Shown here piece after piece: positions 28,391-33,005 of a DNA stretch of 33,005 bases. This stretch comes from Limnohabitans sp. Rim8 (lineage in GTDB: Bacteria > Pseudomonadota > Gammaproteobacteria > Burkholderiales > Burkholderiaceae_C), in contig CAMCNQ010000003.1 of assembly GCA_945875955.1 (NCBI GenBank), forward strand, positions 1 through 33,005, read 5' to 3'. Within the stretch, counting starts at the first letter, position 1; each line of letters begins with the position of its first letter. The translations under genes were made by a program, and so were the position numbers. The notes below the pieces were generated by a model that worked only from the letters and a program-made list of their open reading frames with translations, made no database searches and was not told the origin of the DNA.

Positions 28391-29844
28391 TGGATGGTTG
28401 GCAAATTTGCGTAAATACGGACCAATTTGGCTGGCACAAGCTCCTCATCCATCGCGGTGGGCGATGCCAAGTGAAGATCGACCAAAGCCAAAGCGTGGGA
28501 AAGTTCAAGGTCAATCAAATGTTGAGCGGCCGAACTCCATCGCTCTGCTTGATCCAGCAACACACCTGCAGGATCAAAACCACTTTCAAGAGCCAATCGG
28601 GCCTGTCCAAGATGCGCATGCAAGCGCCCGACCAGTTCTTGCATTCTGAAGATCGCCGGGGAGATGTCCTGAAAACGGCGGGCCGAAATGCGCACCTCCA
28701 TTTCGATTCGCTGCGCCAATTCATCCTTGCGCAACTCAGCCAGACCGATCAAGGCTTCAGCCTGTTCTTGAGCGCCCATCTCGCGCCTGCCGCCCAGCGG
28801 TTTGACCCAACTGACCAACAGACGGTCCTGTGCCAGTTGGAGTGACAATGCAGAATCGGCCTCGCGCAAAATCGCCTTGGATTGCTGTCGTGCAGCTTGA
28901 ATTCGCGATGCCTCAGCCTGCAAATCAACCCGCCTCTCAAGCGCGGTTGACAAAAGCTGTTGCAAAGCCACATTGCTGATGCCGGCAATGGGCATGGGAA
29001 AGGGCGTCAAAAGTTCACCGATGCGATCAGGATCTATGCCAAGCAACAGGGCCAGTTCTAGTTGTGCGGCATGCCGCGTTGACTGCGTTTGTTCCAGAAC
29101 AAACCGAGCCTGGTTCGCACGCCCCACGGCAAGGTCAACATTTCGTCCTGAAAGGGTGCCTGCTTTGCCAAGGCGCATGGCCCGCCCTGCGAACTCGTCA
29201 GCGATCGCATTGAGTTCAGTGCAGACCGCTTGTTTTTTTTGTGCGGCCAAAAGGGCCCAGGACAATTTAAACAGGCGGGCCAGATGAAGCTGCCGTTGAC
29301 GCTCAACACTGGCTTGGCTTGCATCAAAATTGGCGCGCGCCGCATCAAGACGCAGTCGCTCAGGTGGCGCGCCCCAGGCGCTTCCGAGTGGCACCTCGAC
29401 CTCAAGGGTTGGCTGTGTACGCATGGCCTGTTGGTTCAACTGCAATGAACTCGCACCACCCATCACCTGCATGCCAGGCCGCACACGAATGCCGTTCTCA
29501 AAGAGTTTTCCAACGCTGGTGTGGGTGGCGCTGATGGTTTTGTAATCTGTTCCAGTGGTCAAGAAATCACCGAATGCCACGGGAACAGGCAGACGTCGGT
29601 AACCCGTTCCAGACCGCAAAGACCAATCAAAAAGTCCTTCTGCCGCGTGCACAAGCCCTTTGGCATTCATCGTCTCAAACGTGGCCTGCTTGGAACCCAC
29701 AGAAGACTTACCGTTCAATCCAATTTCAAGGATTTGCTCAAGCGTCATGCCCGTTTGGGCAAAGAGCGCATTGGCATGGGTGAAAAGCGCGGCGGCCAGC
29801 AAACTGCACTTCAGAGCAAGAAAGCCACGTCCGGTTAAATTCAT
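28387..29844 (-). CDS. TolC-family outer-membrane efflux-like protein
   Basis: Signal peptide MNLTGRGFLALKCSLLAAALFTHANALFAQ, then MTLEQILEIGLNGK... with two coiled-coil repeats (RRVDLQAEASRIQAARQQSKAI). Confidence 0.8.
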   Translation of the reverse strand: MNLTGRGFLALKCSLLAAALFTHANALFAQTGMTLEQILEIGLNGKSSVGSKQATFETMNAKGLVHAAEGLFDWSLRSGTGYRRLPVPVAFGDFLTTGTDYKTISATHTSVGKLFENGIRVRPGMQVMGGASSLQLNQQAMRTQPTLEVEVPLGSAWGAPPERLRLDAARANFDASQASVERQRQLHLARLFKLSWALLAAQKKQAVCTELNAIADEFAGRAMRLGKAGTLSGRNVDLAVGRANQARFVLEQTQSTRHAAQLELALLLGIDPDRIGELLTPFPMPIAGISNVALQQLLSTALERRVDLQAEASRIQAARQQSKAILREADSALSLQLAQDRLLVSWVKPLGGRREMGAQEQAEALIGLAELRKDELAQRIEMEVRISARRFQDISPAIFRMQELVGRLHAHLGQARLALESGFDPAGVLLDQAERWSSAAQHLIDLELSHALALVDLHLASPTAMDEELVPAKLVRIYANLPTIQ

Positions 29845-30489
29845 CCTGTGGTCGCCTGGCAATCAAACACATTAATTAAAAAATAAACCGGAAATACCAG
29901 TTCAAATCGGCGGCTTTTTATCCAGCCTGTTGGCAATTCATTGTATCTGAGCAGCAGGCCCATGAGGGCGAGCTCTGGAAAACGGCTTCGCCCATATTCT
30001 TCAATCAGTTCCAAAAAAACAAATACAAATAATAATACTTTATGAACTTTAATAAATTAATTCAATCACCAATTATTTAAAATAAACGGCTGCTGTGCCC
30101 ACTCAAAACCCATAATGCACTGGATCTGGCGACGTTTGACTCGGTAGGCTCACCCATCACCGGCGGCTGCGTTTGCTGGGGCATGTTTCAACCTAAACCC
30201 GGCCGTTGGCCGCTTGCTTGCGCTTGAAACACTTGATGAACCAAACACTTGCGCCCACGACGGTCTTCACCTCATGGGTCAAGCGCTGCACGGCAGCAGG
30301 TCTGCCGCTTCAGGCCTCTGGCGTTGTTGCTCGCACCCCCCGGACAGGCAGTCCCGGGGGCAGTCGCGCCTGGCCAGAGACCTGATTCGTCAGCCCCTCG
30401 GCCGTGCCCAACTGCCGGATTGAGGTTCAAATGCAAACGCTGAAAAAAACGCCCCGCAATTGGACATGCAGAACGCGGCAAAGGGCTGA

Positions 30490-30672
30490 ATGAAAACCAA
30501 GCAGCCTGTACGTTTACTTGTTTTTTATTCGCATTTCCAGCCCAATTGGCTGGAAGAAAAACGGGTCAGTGGCGCAGCCGTTGTGAACCGCGCCATCAAA
30601 TGGTTGAGCGCCGTCATGGACACGAGCCAAGTCAGTCCATTGGGTGTGGAACACTATAATGGCCACCCCTGA
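30490..30672 (+). CDS. Small hypothetical ORF (60 aa) upstream of the inositol-phosphate synthase gene
   Basis: ATG preceded by AAAGG at suitable spacing; no recognisable domain. Confidence 0.3.
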   Translation: MKTKQPVRLLVFYSHFQPNWLEEKRVSGAAVVNRAIKWLSAVMDTSQVSPLGVEHYNGHP

Positions 30673-30734
30673 TGAATATCATTGGGTGATCATTGTGCGA
30701 CCTTGTCGCACAAGCCTCGCTGGAAACAACCAAC

Positions 30735-31871
30735 ATGCCAAAAATCGCCATCGCCGGACTGGGCAATTGCGCAAGCTCCCTTTTGCAAGCATTGGGGGCA
30801 TCTGCCAAGGACCGTCTTTCTGGTTTGATGCGAGAACGCATAGGACCATGGTCATGCGGTGATATTGAAGTGGTTGCAGCCTTTGACATTGACAGGCGCA
30901 AAGTCGGACTGGCGATTGGGCAGGCCGCGTTTTCCGCCCCCAATTGCACCCAGGTCTTTGAGCCTGATCTCTCCCAGTTTTCGACAAGCGTGATGATGGG
31001 CCCTGTACTTGACGGGGCAGCTTCTCACATGAAAGAGTATCCCGAGGAAATCACGTTCGCCGTGGCCGACCTGTCGCCGGTTGATGTGGCCGAAGAACTG
31101 AGGCGTTCCGGTGCTGAAATACTGGTCTGCTATTTGCCTGTTGGCTCCGAACAGGCCGTTCGCCATTACGCCCAAGCCTGCCTCGATTCAGGGGTGGCCC
31201 TGATCAATTGCGTGCCCGTCTTCATCGCCTCAGACCCCGAGTGGTCAGCCCGCTTTGCTTTGGCTGGTTTGCCCATCATCGGGGATGACATCAAAAGTCA
31301 GTTGGGGGCAACGGTGCTCCATCGAACCCTTCTCAGGCTGTTTGAGATGCGCGGAATTCGCATTGACCGGACTTACCAGCTCAACACGGGGGGCAACACC
31401 GACTTTTTAAACATGCTGGCCAGGGACCGTCTCGCATCCAAAAAGAAGTCAAAGACCGGGGCTGTTCAATCGTCGCTGGCCACCGCATTGCCGAATGAAA
31501 ATGTTCACATCGGACCTTCTGACTTTGTCCCTTGGCAAAAAGACAACAAAGTGTGCTTTCTTCGAATCGAAGGTCGCGGCCTTGGGGACGCCCCCATTGA
31601 ACTCGAACTTCGCTTGTCGGTTCAGGATTCACCAAACAGCGCGGGGGTCGTGCTCGATGCGATTCGCTGCATGAAATTAGCACTCGATCATGGCATCGGT
31701 GGCGCACTGACAGCCCCCTGTGCCAATTTCATGAAATCGCCACCCCAACAATTCAGCGATGAAGACGCGCACAGGCTTTGTGACGAATTTATTGACAGCT
31801 TGCACCAAGACCAAACCAGCAGCCACACAGGCCCTGTGCCCGCAGCGTCTTTTGATCAGGATTCCCAGTAA
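30735..31871 (+). CDS. ino1: myo-Inositol-1-phosphate (inositol-3-phosphate) synthase, INO1 type
   Basis: MPKIAIAGLGNCASSLLQAL, GDDIKSQLGATVLHRTLLRLFEMRGIRIDRTYQLNTGGNTDFLNM, VLDAIRCMKLALDHGIGG. Confidence 0.95.
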   Translation: MPKIAIAGLGNCASSLLQALGASAKDRLSGLMRERIGPWSCGDIEVVAAFDIDRRKVGLAIGQAAFSAPNCTQVFEPDLSQFSTSVMMGPVLDGAASHMKEYPEEITFAVADLSPVDVAEELRRSGAEILVCYLPVGSEQAVRHYAQACLDSGVALINCVPVFIASDPEWSARFALAGLPIIGDDIKSQLGATVLHRTLLRLFEMRGIRIDRTYQLNTGGNTDFLNMLARDRLASKKKSKTGAVQSSLATALPNENVHIGPSDFVPWQKDNKVCFLRIEGRGLGDAPIELELRLSVQDSPNSAGVVLDAIRCMKLALDHGIGGALTAPCANFMKSPPQQFSDEDAHRLCDEFIDSLHQDQTSSHTGPVPAASFDQDSQ

Positions 31872-32485
31872 CTGTCTGTGCGGCGAAGTCTGGCTTCCTC
31901 CGCATCCTTGGGGTGATAGGTGCTGTGCAGTCGCCCTGTGTATCCGCGGCGCTTGACGCGCCAATCCTCCCCGTAGCGAAAGGCCAGAACTTCTTGTGCA
32001 AGGCAGGGGATGCGCACGGGCAAACCATGCCACAAGTGCCAGTCCCGTTTTTCGACCAGCGCCATTGAAATATCACTGAACGGGCCCTCGCAACCCACCA
32101 ACAATGGTCTTTTGTGGTCAGGCCGATAAACATAGATGTCGCAGTGCACCGGCAGCCAACGAAAATACGCACAATAAGAGCGGCGGTTGAGGTCTTTTTT
32201 CAGAACAAACCAAAAGTGATGCTGGCTGCAGAGTTCATCGAGTTTGTCCATGGTCTCTGGCATTTCAACCACCGAGAGATCGACATCGGTATCCCCCAGG
32301 ATCACGCCACCATCGCGGATCAACCCCAGCAAAGTGCCGTAGTCAGCCCAATAATCGACGGCAGCGTGGTTGAGTTTGCGAAACACGGCGCGCGCAAACA
32401 GGGTCAGCACGGAGCGCTGAACCTGGTCGTATATCCAGCCACCAAGGCGGTAGAAAGCGCCCCATTTTTCAAACGCGATTTTCAC
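31856..32485 (-). CDS. LicD-family protein (nucleotidyltransferase/phosphotransferase fold)
   Basis: YWADYGTLLGLIRDGGVILGDTDVDLSVVE matches the LicD GTLLG..R.....DxDxD pattern; GTG start at 32485 overlapping the upstream stop (GTGA). Confidence 0.8.
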   Translation of the reverse strand: MKIAFEKWGAFYRLGGWIYDQVQRSVLTLFARAVFRKLNHAAVDYWADYGTLLGLIRDGGVILGDTDVDLSVVEMPETMDKLDELCSQHHFWFVLKKDLNRRSYCAYFRWLPVHCDIYVYRPDHKRPLLVGCEGPFSDISMALVEKRDWHLWHGLPVRIPCLAQEVLAFRYGEDWRVKRRGYTGRLHSTYHPKDAEEARLRRTDSYWES

Positions 32486-33005
32486 AGGGCCTCCGCATCT
32501 TGCTGACCATGGTCTCGACGCCAAACCCGTGCCGTCTCTTTGATCCGTTCAACCCAATAGCCATTGCTGAGTTTCTTCAGCAAATCAGGGCCAAATGCAT
32601 CCGCATGGGCATGCTGCCACCGCTGTAAATTGTCGGGGGTCACTTCAGTGAATGACTCGACAATCACCACGGGCAAAGCCTCGTCCTCGTAAAGCGGGTC
32701 AAGCGAGGATGCTTTGACGACAGGCACACAGCCCAGGGCCAGCGCCTCCCAGGTTCGAAAACAGTCCAAGCCCTTGCCATGCGGCGAGAGTTCAAATGCA
32801 AAATGGTCGTGCATGCGCCAACATTCGACTTGTGGAATACGGTGGGTCACAAACATACAGCTTGGACTGTCTTTGAGCAACTCATAGGCAAGCAGACGGT
32901 CTGGAATTTCCCTGAAATTCGGAATGAATTTTTGGTTGAAGTGAAACGTGCACATGGCCCGAGTTTCCTTTTGGGCAAAAGGGGTCGTGAGCCCCTCTCG
33001 CACCT
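32482..33005 (-). CDS. Exostosin-like (GT47-like) glycosyltransferase, 5' end outside the window
   Basis: HDHFAFELSPHGKGLDCFRTWEALALGCVPVVKASSLDPLYEDEALPVVIVESFTEV; ORF runs off the window edge. Confidence 0.7.
   Translation of the reverse strand, partial: VREGLTTPFAQKETRAMCTFHFNQKFIPNFREIPDRLLAYELLKDSPSCMFVTHRIPQVECWRMHDHFAFELSPHGKGLDCFRTWEALALGCVPVVKASSLDPLYEDEALPVVIVESFTEVTPDNLQRWQHAHADAFGPDLLKKLSNGYWVERIKETARVWRRDHGQQDAEAL

Noticed and set aside
30214-30481. Overlapping short ORFs (69 and 64 aa) on both strands
   Set aside because: No RBS, motifs or coherent coding signal; probably noncoding.

Overview
GC-rich, probably Burkholderiales (Comamonadaceae-like) chromosomal window; the taxonomy is inferred from gene content and codon style only. 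Bases 1-15.9 kb are mostly ordinary: VapBC-like and HigBA-like toxin-antitoxin pairs, glcE-glcF, an EVE protein, glutathione peroxidase, two EamA transporters, DedA, alanine racemase, a TSUP permease, a Delta12-type desaturase, pyruvate kinase and UDP-glucose dehydrogenase. There are two gene remnants: a WYL/YafY C-terminus and a frameshifted GMC oxidoreductase C-terminus. Bases ~16-33 kb hold the exciting part, a dense locus that looks like a complex sphingolipid pathway. It contains a DEGS1-like sphingolipid desaturase, a stand-alone ACP with a FabF-like ketosynthase, a serine palmitoyltransferase-like alpha-oxoamine synthase, a 3-ketodihydrosphingosine reductase-like SDR with the PPDTDTP...ENRTKPxET motif, a divergent CdsA-like cytidylyltransferase, several glycosyltransferases (one fused to a domain resembling plant GINT1 N-terminal propellers), a PvdE/SyrD-like ABC exporter, a TolC-like outer-membrane protein translationally coupled to the SPT gene, an INO1-type myo-inositol-phosphate synthase, a LicD-like protein and an exostosin-like protein. 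I propose that this encodes an inositol- and/or uronate-decorated sphingolipid, functionally analogous to eukaryotic GIPC/IPC. That is an inference from gene content. No searches were run, and a ceramide N-acyltransferase and an inositol-phosphate headgroup transferase are not visible in the window.
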